Shown piece by piece: positions 37,005-43,785 of a stretch of DNA of 64,000 nt. Position numbers and translations under genes: made by a program. The notes under the pieces are model-generated. The model did not search any database. It saw nothing but the letters and a program-made list of their open reading frames with translations, and had not been told where the DNA came from. Source of the DNA: Clostridiales bacterium (GTDB lineage Bacteria > Bacillota > Clostridia > Lachnospirales > Lachnospiraceae); NCBI GenBank assembly GCA_020859985.1, contig JAJBVD010000006.1:1-64000 (forward strand), read 5' to 3'. The first letter of the stretch is position 1; every line of letters begins with the position of its first letter.

Positions 37005-39131
37005 ATGAATCAGCTGAAATTTAAAACAGACTATCCTTTATCGATCCGCCCGATGCGCGAGATCAATGGCTTTCAGGTGCGGCCTGGTTTTTTTGATATG
37101 AACGGCGCGATGGCGCTCGATTCCGGTGTAAATTTTACAGTACACACGAAGGAAGGAACGTCCTGCGAGCTTTTGCTGTATTACAACGGTGAGGAGGAGC
37201 CGTACGCGGTGATCCCCTTCCCGCAGGAATATAAGATCGGCGATGTCTACGCGATGATCGTCTTTGGGCTGGATATTGATAAATTCGAGTATGCTTATCG
37301 GGTGGACGGCCCCTACGATCCGGATAAGGGGCTGATCTTTGACCGCAATGCGGTGCTGCTTGATCCGTATGCGCGGGATGTGGCCGGGCAGCGGCACTGG
37401 GGCATGAAGAAGATAGACGGCTATCATGCCCGTGTGATGAAGGATTCGTTTGACTGGGGCGCGATGCCGCAGTCGAAAAAGGAACTGAGCGACCTGATCA
37501 TTTATGAACTGCATGTGCGCGGCTTTACGCAGCATCCTTCGTCGGGAGTGGCGCATCCGGGCACCTTTGACGGTCTGAGGGAGAAGATTCCCTATTTAAA
37601 AGAGCTGGGGATCAATGCAGTGGAGCTAATGCCGATCTTTGAGTTTGACGAGACGCGGGATATGCGCGAGGTGGATGGACGGACGCTTCTGGACTATTGG
37701 GGCTACAATCCGGTCTGTTTCTATTCGCCGAATTCCAGCTACGCGGCGAACGCAGCTTCCCATCGGGTCAGCGGTGAGCTGAAGAATCTGATTCGTGAGC
37801 TGCATAAGAACGATATTGAGGTGATCCTTGATGTGGTGTTCAATCACACAGCGGAGGGCAACGAGCTGGGGCCGATGTTCAGCTTCAAAGGTTTTGATAA
37901 CCGCGTCTACTATATGCTGACGCCGGACGGCAATTATTACAATTTCAGCGGTTGCGGCAATACGCTGAACTGCAATCATCCGATCGTGCAGCAGATGATC
38001 GTGGACTGCCTGCGCTACTGGACGATTTACTACCGTGTGGACGGCTTCCGCTTCGATCTGGCGAGTATTCTGGGGCGCCATGAGGACGGGACGCCGCTGA
38101 ACAATCCGCCGCTTCTGCGTTCCCTTGCCTACGATCCGGTTTTGAGCAATGTAAAGCTGATCGCAGAGGCCTGGGATGCGGGCGGTATGTATCAGGTCGG
38201 GAAGTTCCCGGCGAGCCGCCGCTGGGCGGAATGGAACGGTCGTTACCGCGACGTGATGCGTTCCTACTTAAAAGGAGATAACTGGGTGTCGGGGACGGCG
38301 GCCTGGTCTCTGGCGGGTTCCGGCGACCTTTACGGAGGCGCGGACGGCGATGGCGACGGGAATTATGTCGGCTACAATTCCTGCATCAATTTCCTGACCT
38401 GCCACGACGGGTTTACACTCTATGATCTGTATTCCTACAATGAAAAGCATAATGAAGCAAACGGCTGGGGGAATACGGACGGCGCAAACGACAACCGCAG
38501 CTGGAACTGCGGAGCGGAAGGTGAGACGAATGATCCGGAGGTGATCCGCCTGCGCCGCAGGATGATCCGCAACGCCTGTACGGTACTGATGTGCAGCCGC
38601 GGGACGCCGATGTTCTATGCCGGAGATGAGTTCGGCAACACGCAGTTCGGGAATAATAACGGCTATTGTCAGGATAACGAGATTTCCTGGCTAGACTGGA
38701 GCTTTGTTGAAAAGAATAAGGACATCTATGAATTTTTCAAATTTATGATTCATTACCGGAAACGGCACAGGATTATCCAGAAACGCCTGCCGGATGCGGT
38801 CTGCGGTATGCCTGCGCTGCGCGCGCACGATGTAAATCCGGAGATTACGGAACTGCCGCCGAATGCACGCATGATCGGTGTCAGCTTTGCCGGATATGAC
38901 CGTACAAAAGGACGCGATGATCTGGTCTACATCGCTGTGAACTCTTACTGGGAGGAGATGGAGATCGGTCTGCCGCAGATTCCGCACGGCGGTGCGTGGT
39001 ACTTAAGTGTAAATACTGCGGGAGATGAGTGCGGAAGATACTGCTACAACGAGTATGAAGAACGGCGCATTACCGGAAAGTTTGTCATGGCGCCGCGCTC
39101 TGTGGCGGTATTTGCCGGACGGCCATATTGA
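37005..39131 (+). CDS. glgX: Glycogen debranching enzyme, isoamylase type (GH13)
   Basis: This 708-residue alpha-1,6-glucosidase family protein hydrolyses branch points in glycogen or limit dextrins. A CBM48/isoamylase N-terminal domain spans about 15-150, followed by the GH13 barrel. ILDVVFNHTAEG (about 274-285), DGFRFDLA with the nucleophile Asp351, IAEAWDAGG with acid/base Glu388 and TCHDGFTLYDL are the catalytic regions I-IV. Length fits GlgX/TreX. It is cytoplasmic, without signal peptide. An H3 hairpin lies in its leader; no other glycogen genes are within the window. The stop overlaps a stretch upstream of a small nucleotidyltransferase gene. Confidence 0.93.
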   Translation: MNQLKFKTDYPLSIRPMREINGFQVRPGFFDMNGAMALDSGVNFTVHTKEGTSCELLLYYNGEEEPYAVIPFPQEYKIGDVYAMIVFGLDIDKFEYAYRVDGPYDPDKGLIFDRNAVLLDPYARDVAGQRHWGMKKIDGYHARVMKDSFDWGAMPQSKKELSDLIIYELHVRGFTQHPSSGVAHPGTFDGLREKIPYLKELGINAVELMPIFEFDETRDMREVDGRTLLDYWGYNPVCFYSPNSSYAANAASHRVSGELKNLIRELHKNDIEVILDVVFNHTAEGNELGPMFSFKGFDNRVYYMLTPDGNYYNFSGCGNTLNCNHPIVQQMIVDCLRYWTIYYRVDGFRFDLASILGRHEDGTPLNNPPLLRSLAYDPVLSNVKLIAEAWDAGGMYQVGKFPASRRWAEWNGRYRDVMRSYLKGDNWVSGTAAWSLAGSGDLYGGADGDGDGNYVGYNSCINFLTCHDGFTLYDLYSYNEKHNEANGWGNTDGANDNRSWNCGAEGETNDPEVIRLRRRMIRNACTVLMCSRGTPMFYAGDEFGNTQFGNNNGYCQDNEISWLDWSFVEKNKDIYEFFKFMIHYRKRHRIIQKRLPDAVCGMPALRAHDVNPEITELPPNARMIGVSFAGYDRTKGRDDLVYIAVNSYWEEMEIGLPQIPHGGAWYLSVNTAGDECGRYCYNEYEERRITGKFVMAPRSVAVFAGRPY

Positions 39132-39232
39132 CAAGGGCATCAGAGCCTGCTGCATGCCTGTATGAAATCGACCAAAAGAAATTGCTGACATATTATGCAG
39201 CATATTGTGCAGGTATAAGAGAAGGAGGAGGC

Positions 39233-39577
39233 ATGAATATGGTTGATACATCCATGGTAAATGATATAAAACGAAAAAAAGTAGAAAAGGTTATTCAGAT
39301 TGCCAGTAATACCGGTGTAGTAAGGCGTCTGATTATTTTTGGAAGTGCTGTGACTAATGAATGCCGTGAGGAAAGTGATGTTGATATCTGTTTAGATATT
39401 TCCTGTGAAACGAGTGATAAACGCCTGCGTCGACCTATGTATGATTTTAACGAAGCATGTGATTTTAATTGTGATATTTTGTTTTATCATAAACTTGGTG
39501 AGAAACTAAAAAGGGAAATAGATACTAAGGGGGTAGAAGTGTATGAAACAGAATATTCGCATCCAATACCTGAATGA
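39233..39577 (+). CDS. MNT-type nucleotidyltransferase domain protein
   Basis: This 114-residue minimal nucleotidyltransferase contains the signature [20 protein letters not shown] (GS with a downstream DxD) and a third acidic residue in CDFNCDILF. Such domains are the MntA antitoxins of HEPN/MNT modules, or free-standing. No HEPN partner is visible. I chose the ATG at 39233, preceded by AAGGAGGAGG, because the longer reading from 39128 overlaps glgX and lacks similarity. The gene is distinctly more AT-rich than its neighbours, suggesting recent acquisition, and its last 35 bp overlap the dUTPase gene. Confidence 0.85.
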   Translation: MNMVDTSMVNDIKRKKVEKVIQIASNTGVVRRLIIFGSAVTNECREESDVDICLDISCETSDKRLRRPMYDFNEACDFNCDILFYHKLGEKLKREIDTKGVEVYETEYSHPIPE

Positions 39578-39980
39578 TGAGATCAAACATTTGGAATACA
39601 TCGGCGGCAAATCCGACTGGATCGACCTGCGTGCCGCCGAGGAGGTTGTGATGAAAAAAGGGGAATTTCGTCTGATCCCGCTGGGCGTGGCGATGCAGCT
39701 GCCCGTGGGCTATGAGGCGCATATCGTTCCCCGAAGCTCTACATTTAAGAACTACGGCATTATCCAGACCAACCACATGGGAGTCGTCGACGAGACCTAC
39801 GCCGGCCCGAATGACTGGTGGTATATGCCGGCCTATGCGGTGCGCGACACGGAAATCCATGTGAACGACCGCATCTGCCAGTTCCGCATTATGGAGCATC
39901 AGCCGGAGCTTGTTTTTGAGACGGTCGATGCGCTGGACGCGCCCGATCGGGGCGGGATCGGAAGCACGGGAAAGAACTAA
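39543..39980 (+). CDS. dut: dUTP diphosphatase
   Basis: This 145-residue trimeric-type dUTPase converts dUTP to dUMP and pyrophosphate. Motifs appear in order: DLRAAEE (I), [12 protein letters not shown] (II), [14 protein letters not shown] (III, with the substrate Asp), NDRICQFRI (IV) and GGIGSTGKN (V). The motif V Gly-rich tail distinguishes it from dCTP deaminase. The start at 39543 has AGGGGG upstream. It overlaps the upstream nucleotidyltransferase, so the two are likely co-translated. Confidence 0.88.
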   Translation: MKQNIRIQYLNDEIKHLEYIGGKSDWIDLRAAEEVVMKKGEFRLIPLGVAMQLPVGYEAHIVPRSSTFKNYGIIQTNHMGVVDETYAGPNDWWYMPAYAVRDTEIHVNDRICQFRIMEHQPELVFETVDALDAPDRGGIGSTGKN

Positions 39981-39981
39981 A

Positions 39982-40029
39982 AAAAGCCATGATTGCCGGG
40001 ATTGAATCCGGACGATCATGGCTTTTGAT
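39982..40029. terminator. Bidirectional terminator between dut and carbamate kinase
   Basis: AAAAGCCATGAT pairs with ATCATGGCTTTT around an inner CCGG/CCGG hairpin, with T-rich sequence on both sides. It serves both convergent genes. Confidence 0.85.
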
Positions 40030-40060
40030 TTTCTGATGCGCAGGGCCGGGCAGACAGTTT

Positions 40061-40987
40061 TCAGGAGATAACCGTCCCTGTCTTTCCAAGATAAGCATCC
40101 AGAGCCTTGTCCAGCGAGGTGATAACGGCGCTGCGGCCTTCTTTCTGGGAGACAAAGTGGACGGATGCCTCTACCTTCGGGAGCATCTTATCCTTACCGA
40201 ATTCATTGTTATGAATATGCTGCAGTGCCTCGCGGACATTCATCTCGCGGATGGGCTGCGGGGCATCGGTTTCATAGCCAAGGTAGACATATTCCTCATT
40301 TGTGAGGATCAAAAGCATATCTGCATCAACCAGATCTGCAAGGCGCCCGCTGACGGTGTCTTTTTCAATAACTGCGCTTGCACCCTTCAGCTGGCTTCTC
40401 TGCTTTAAGACGGGAATGCCTCCCCCGCCGCCGGCAACTACGATATGGCCGGCGTTCACAAGAGTATTGATCGCGTCAATCTCCACGATATCAAGCGGCT
40501 TCGGCGCAGCGACGATCCGGCGGAAGCCTTTTCCCGGCTCCTCCACAACGTAATTGCCCTTCTTTTCCTCCTCAGCCGCCTCTTCTGCGTTCAGGTAACG
40601 GCCGATCACCTTAATCGGGTGATAAAACGCTTCGTCGTATGGATCCACAGTCACCTGCGTGAGGACTGTAGCTACCGTGCGGTAAATGCCGCGGGAGAGG
40701 AGCTCGGAGCGAAGCGTATTCTGAATATCATAGCCGATGTAGCCCTGGCTCATAGCGGAGCAGAGCGCGACCGGAGCGCTGTAGGTCTCATGCGTTTTGG
40801 CGTATTCATTGATCGCGGTATGGATCATGCCAAGCTGCGGCGCGTTGCTGTGCGTAATGATCAGCTGTGCGCCTTCCTCTACAAGGTCGGCAAGGATCTT
40901 TGCTGTGTGCAGGACCGCGTCCCGCTGTTCCGGAAAGGTAGTGCCAAGGGCCTTATGGCCGAGCGCTACGACTACTCTTTTTTTCAT
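40061..40987 (-). CDS. arcC: Carbamate kinase
   Basis: This 308-residue amino-acid-kinase-fold enzyme interconverts carbamoyl phosphate + ADP and carbamate + ATP. Family landmarks are QLIITHSNAPQLG, PIKVIGRYLNAEEA, FRRIVAAPKPLDIVE, VVAGGGGGIPV and DADMLLILTNEE. The N-terminal loop reads VVVALGHKALG where most carbamate kinases have GGNALG, so the two residues of the first glycine loop that bind phosphate are replaced (G to H, N to K). No arginine deiminase or ornithine carbamoyltransferase gene is adjacent. It might act on a purine or allantoin-derived carbamoyl phosphate, which is speculation. Confidence 0.88.
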   Translation of the reverse strand: MKKRVVVALGHKALGTTFPEQRDAVLHTAKILADLVEEGAQLIITHSNAPQLGMIHTAINEYAKTHETYSAPVALCSAMSQGYIGYDIQNTLRSELLSRGIYRTVATVLTQVTVDPYDEAFYHPIKVIGRYLNAEEAAEEEKKGNYVVEEPGKGFRRIVAAPKPLDIVEIDAINTLVNAGHIVVAGGGGGIPVLKQRSQLKGASAVIEKDTVSGRLADLVDADMLLILTNEEYVYLGYETDAPQPIREMNVREALQHIHNNEFGKDKMLPKVEASVHFVSQKEGRSAVITSLDKALDAYLGKTGTVIS

Positions 40988-41082
40988 AAAACGTTCGCCC
41001 TTTCTTTTCTGTTTGACAAGTGCCAGAATCCAGCTGTGCTGCGCACATCTGCCGCTGCTTCGCAGCTTTTCGATTCTGTCAC

Positions 41083-41130
41083 TAACCTATCAAGAAAAGT
41101 CCGCAAGCGCACTTTTCTTCTGATAGGTTA
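41083..41130. other. Long near-perfect hairpin between arcC and spoIIIA
   Basis: TAACCTATCA/TGATAGGTTA (10 bp) continues as AGAAAAGT/ACTTTTCT (8 bp) after a 2-nt bulge, and CGC/GCG close the tip. No T-run follows, so it is not a plain terminator. The 40988-41287 region otherwise holds only the sigma-E-like promoter at 41188-41216. Confidence 0.7.
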
Positions 41131-41187
41131 CATTATACATGGCAATTCCGTTATGCGCAAGTTTAAAAAAGATGAGTCTGATTTCAG

Positions 41188-41216
41188 GCATATTCCGAAG
41201 ACCTGTCCCATATATT
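41188..41216 (+). promoter_or_regulatory. Sigma-E-like promoter of the spoIIIA operon
   Basis: GCATATT (41188-41194) and CATATATT (41209-41216) are separated by 14 nt and fit the mother-cell sigma-E pattern (kmATATT, 14-15 nt, CATACAhT) apart from one core base. spoIIIA is a known sigma-E operon in Bacillus. The spoIIIAA ATG is 72 nt downstream. Confidence 0.6.
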
Positions 41217-41287
41217 ACTGTAAGCGGTTGATGGAGTGCGAAGCACGGAGCAATCGGTTTTTGCATGTGATGTCAGAAAGGAGCCCC

Positions 41288-42244
41288 ATGGAATCGGTAT
41301 ATCGTCTGCTGGCGCTTCCAGTGCGTGCTTTGTTGGAGAAATGCAGGCTGGATTTTGCACAGCTGCAGGAGATCCGGCTGCGCGCAGGCCTTCCGGTGAT
41401 GCTGCGCTACCGCGGACAGGAAATGGCCCTTTGCCCGCCCGGGCGGCTTTCCCGGAAGCCGCTGGAGGGCTATCGTATTTCGGCGGAGGAGATAAAAGAA
41501 ACGCTGGAATATGCAACCGGATTTTCCATGTATGCATTTGATGAGGAGGTACGGCAGGGCTTCCTTACCGTGCCGGGCGGGCATCGGATCGGACTGGCCG
41601 GACATGCCGTGACGGATGAGAACCATATTCGCAGCATCCGGCATATTTCCTTCCTGAATATCCGGCTGGCGCATGAGAGAAAAGGCTGTGCGGATGAGGT
41701 AATGCCGTTCCTGTATGAGGACGGCGAAATCTGCCACACGCTGATTCTTTCTCCGCCGGGAGGAGGAAAGACGACACTCCTGCGCGATGTGATCCGGCAG
41801 GTTTCTGACGGTGGAATGTATGGGGATGGATGCACGGTAGGAGTGGTGGATGAACGATCGGAGCTGGCCGGGTCCTACCTGGGTATACCGCAGAATGACC
41901 TCGGACTGCGCACGGATGTGCTGGACGGCTGCAGCAAAGCAGAGGGAATGCTGCTTCTTCTTCGATCCATGTCGCCTCAGGTGATTGCTGCTGATGAACT
42001 GGGAAATTATGAGGATGAGAAAGCAGTGGAGAATGTTTTTACCTGCGGCTGTAAGCTGATTGCCACGGTACACGGGGCGTCGATGGAGGAGCTGGAGCGA
42101 AAACCCTTGCTTGGACGGATGAAACGGGAACGCATGTTTGAACGGTATGTGGTGCTTGAAGGGAGACAAAGTCCGGGGAGTGTGCGCGAGATTCTGGACG
42201 GGGAAGGAACTGTCCTTTACCGGCGGTCGGCTCATCCTGTGTAA
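41288..42244 (+). CDS. spoIIIAA: Stage III sporulation protein AA
   Basis: This 318-residue secretion-type ATPase is thought to energise the SpoIIIA-SpoIIQ channel between mother cell and forespore. The Walker A motif SPPGGGKT is at 155-162, followed by a Walker B-like VIAADELG and a His-containing IATVHG. I chose the ATG at 41288, preceded by AAAGGAG; the open frame extends upstream to 40445, but that part is antisense to arcC and does not resemble SpoIIIAA. It is the first gene of the complete AA-AH operon. Confidence 0.95.
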   Translation: MESVYRLLALPVRALLEKCRLDFAQLQEIRLRAGLPVMLRYRGQEMALCPPGRLSRKPLEGYRISAEEIKETLEYATGFSMYAFDEEVRQGFLTVPGGHRIGLAGHAVTDENHIRSIRHISFLNIRLAHERKGCADEVMPFLYEDGEICHTLILSPPGGGKTTLLRDVIRQVSDGGMYGDGCTVGVVDERSELAGSYLGIPQNDLGLRTDVLDGCSKAEGMLLLLRSMSPQVIAADELGNYEDEKAVENVFTCGCKLIATVHGASMEELERKPLLGRMKRERMFERYVVLEGRQSPGSVREILDGEGTVLYRRSAHPV

Positions 42245-42252
42245 AATCGCAG

Positions 42253-42285
42253 CAACCGCTCGGGACAGTACTTCGCATTTGCTGC
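42253..42285 (+). repeat. Truncated H1 module, tandem left copy
   Basis: This stretch aligns without gaps to the left 33 nt of the H1 module (AACC, ACAG, CTTCGCA, TGCTGC shared) and abuts the full copy at 42286. It is a partial tandem duplication. Confidence 0.6.
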
Positions 42286-42345
42286 TAACCATTCAGAACA
42301 GGTCTTCGCACCTGCTGCGAAGACCGTATGAAAACCTGCAGCATG
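42286..42345 (+). repeat. H1 module, full copy before spoIIIAB
   Basis: TAACC, ATTCAG, then a perfect 10-bp stem GGTCTTCGCA/TGCGAAGACC with loop CCTGC, followed by GTATGAAAA and GCAGCATG. It aligns gap-free with the copies at 45072-45130 and 53524-53583, with compensatory stem changes. Confidence 0.85.
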
Positions 42346-42348
42346 TGG

Positions 42349-42390
42349 GGGAAAGCCCCATCGCGAAGCGATTTTAAATGGGCTTTTCCC
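42349..42390 (+). repeat. H2 hairpin of the composite repeat
   Basis: GGGAAAGCCCCAT pairs with ATGGGCTTTTCCC (two single-base bulges) around a loop holding TCGCGAAGCGA. It lies between H1 and H3. The copy upstream of yifB retains only the right arm, GGGCTTTTCCC. Confidence 0.75.
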
Positions 42391-42392
42391 TC

Positions 42393-42419
42393 GTAACTGT
42401 GAAGGTACTGAACAGTTAC
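42393..42419 (+). repeat. H3 hairpin repeat, copy D
   Basis: GTAACTGT, loop GAAGGTACTGA and ACAGTTAC: the consensus copy. It lies 33 nt before spoIIIAB and is the last hairpin of the three-hairpin composite. Confidence 0.9.
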
Positions 42420-42452
42420 GGTTGAAATAAGAAACAGGGGGAGCAAATGTGA

Positions 42453-42974
42453 ATGTGGATGAAGCTGTGCGGTCTGGTATGCATTTTTGCTTCCTGTGTT
42501 CTGACAGGATTTGAGATGGAGCGCCGATTGAAGCAGCGCTGGATGTTTTTGTGGGAGATGAAGGAGACGCTGCGTCTTCTGGAAAAGGATATGACCTGGC
42601 ATAGGACTCCGCTTCCGGAAGCGTTGCTTGGCGCGGCGCAGGTCTGCAAAACACCGCTTGGACCCATGCTCGTATGTTGTGCAGGTCAGGCAGGAATGTC
42701 GGGCGGACAATCCTTCGGGGAGATCTGGCAGGAAAGTGCCAGGGGGAAGCTTCCAGACGGGCTGCTGAGTGAGGCACAGCTTCAGGCGGTATTGGAGACG
42801 GGAAAAGCTCTCTGCAGTGCGGATACCGTGCTGTTAAAGTCAAATCTGCAGAAACAGGAGCTTATGTTTGAGAACCTGTCCATGACTGCGAGGGAAGAGT
42901 GGCGCGAAAAAGGAATGCTTTACCGGCGGCTTTCCGCCGCTGCCGGAGCAGCGGCCGTGATTTTGCTTCTGTGA
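42453..42974 (+). CDS. spoIIIAB: Stage III sporulation protein AB
   Basis: This 173-residue membrane protein of the mother-cell side of the SpoIIIA complex has an N-terminal transmembrane helix (about 3-22), then the GspF-like helical region with MKETLRLLEKDMTWHRTPLPEAL, and a C-terminal hydrophobic end (AAGAAAVILLL). The layout matches SpoIIIAB, which resembles a secretion-system platform protein. GGGGGAG lies 9 nt before the ATG. It is separated from spoIIIAA by about 200 nt filled with hairpin repeats, which is unusual for this normally compact operon. Confidence 0.92.
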   Translation: MWMKLCGLVCIFASCVLTGFEMERRLKQRWMFLWEMKETLRLLEKDMTWHRTPLPEALLGAAQVCKTPLGPMLVCCAGQAGMSGGQSFGEIWQESARGKLPDGLLSEAQLQAVLETGKALCSADTVLLKSNLQKQELMFENLSMTAREEWREKGMLYRRLSAAAGAAAVILLL

Positions 42975-42980
42975 GCATTG

Positions 42981-43079
42981 TCCGCAATTCCTGAAAGAAT
43001 TGCGGATGCAGACAGTGCCATCATCTGAAAGGCGATTTGCATGGCACGGGTATCCTTGTTATGTCCGCGGAATGCGGAC
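42981..43079 (+). other. Three consecutive hairpins between spoIIIAB and spoIIIAC
   Basis: TCCGCAATTC/GAATTGCGGA (42981-43006, perfect 10 bp), GTGCCAT/ATGGCAC (43015-43047) and GTCCGC/GCGGAC (43063-43079). None has a T-run. They may protect or process the mRNA. Confidence 0.6.
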
Positions 43080-43105
43080 GCACTATTTTGAGTAGGGGAC
43101 AGCGC

Positions 43106-43300
43106 ATGAGTATCAATCTGATTTTTAAAATTGCCGCAGTCGGGATTCTGGTCTCGGTTTTAAGCCAGGTGCTCAAACAGAGCGGCAGGGAGGAGCATGC
43201 GTTTCTGACCAGTCTTGCCGGTTTGCTGTTGGTGCTTTTCTGGCTGGTGCCCTATATCAGTCAGCTCTTTGAAACTGTGAAATCGCTGTTTGCGCTATGA
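43106..43300 (+). CDS. spoIIIAC: Stage III sporulation protein AC
   Basis: This 64-residue membrane protein has two hydrophobic helices (about 5-23 and 33-52), as expected for SpoIIIAC of the feeding-tube complex. I chose the ATG at 43106 with AGGGGA upstream. The longer reading from 43037 would double the N terminus with sequence containing the hairpins. Confidence 0.92.
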   Translation: MSINLIFKIAAVGILVSVLSQVLKQSGREEHAFLTSLAGLLLVLFWLVPYISQLFETVKSLFAL

Positions 43301-43309
43301 GGTGCCGCT

Positions 43310-43693
43310 ATGAACATGATCAAAATTGCCGCTCTCGGACTCTCAGCAGTCCTCCTCGCCCTGTTCCTTAAAGAAGCGCATGCACCTTTTTCTGCGCTGG
43401 TCAGTTTTGCCGCGTGCCTGCTGATTGTTTTTTACAGCGTTTCCAGACTTTCTTCCATATTTGAATTGCTGGATACCCTAAGCGGGTATGTTTCCGCACA
43501 GAAAAGCTACTATAAAATCCTGCTGAAAATCATTGGTATAACGTATGTCGCTGATTTTTCTGCAAATCTCTGCCGGGATGCGGGGTACAGCGCGATTGCC
43601 GGCCAGATTGAGATTTTCGGTAAAATTTCTATTCTGGCGGTGAGCGCGCCGATTATTCTGGCGCTGATGGAGACGGTGTATACCTTTTTATGA
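43310..43693 (+). CDS. spoIIIAD: Stage III sporulation protein AD
   Basis: This 127-residue membrane protein has about four hydrophobic helices and shares the SpoIIIAC-like N-terminal half (KIAALGLSAVLLALFLKEA). It starts 9 nt after spoIIIAC with GAGGTG as ribosome binding site. The conserved GITYVADFSANLCRDAGYSAIAGQIE segment (in the third quarter) identifies SpoIIIAD. Confidence 0.94.
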   Translation: MNMIKIAALGLSAVLLALFLKEAHAPFSALVSFAACLLIVFYSVSRLSSIFELLDTLSGYVSAQKSYYKILLKIIGITYVADFSANLCRDAGYSAIAGQIEIFGKISILAVSAPIILALMETVYTFL

Positions 43694-43785
43694 TCTTGCC
43701 GCAGCTGTTTTGTACTATCACAGCCGCAGTAAATGCGAAGTAATGTACGGAACGCGGCATCCTGTCCGCAGGGAGGAGGGATGAA

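Noticed and set aside
40445-41287. Upstream extension of the spoIIIAA frame
   Set aside because: It lies antisense to arcC, lacks similarity to SpoIIIAA, and a good ribosome binding site precedes the ATG at 41288.
42393-42419. H3 as a Rho-independent terminator
   Set aside because: The stem is short and AT-rich, no T-run follows in any copy, and copies lie just upstream of start codons.
42232-42843. Minus-strand frames across the spoIIIAA-AB gap that read through the hairpin repeats
   Set aside because: The peptides (with VTVQYLHSY-like strings) recur only because the H3 repeat recurs in other gaps; they are translations of the repeat and not a protein family.
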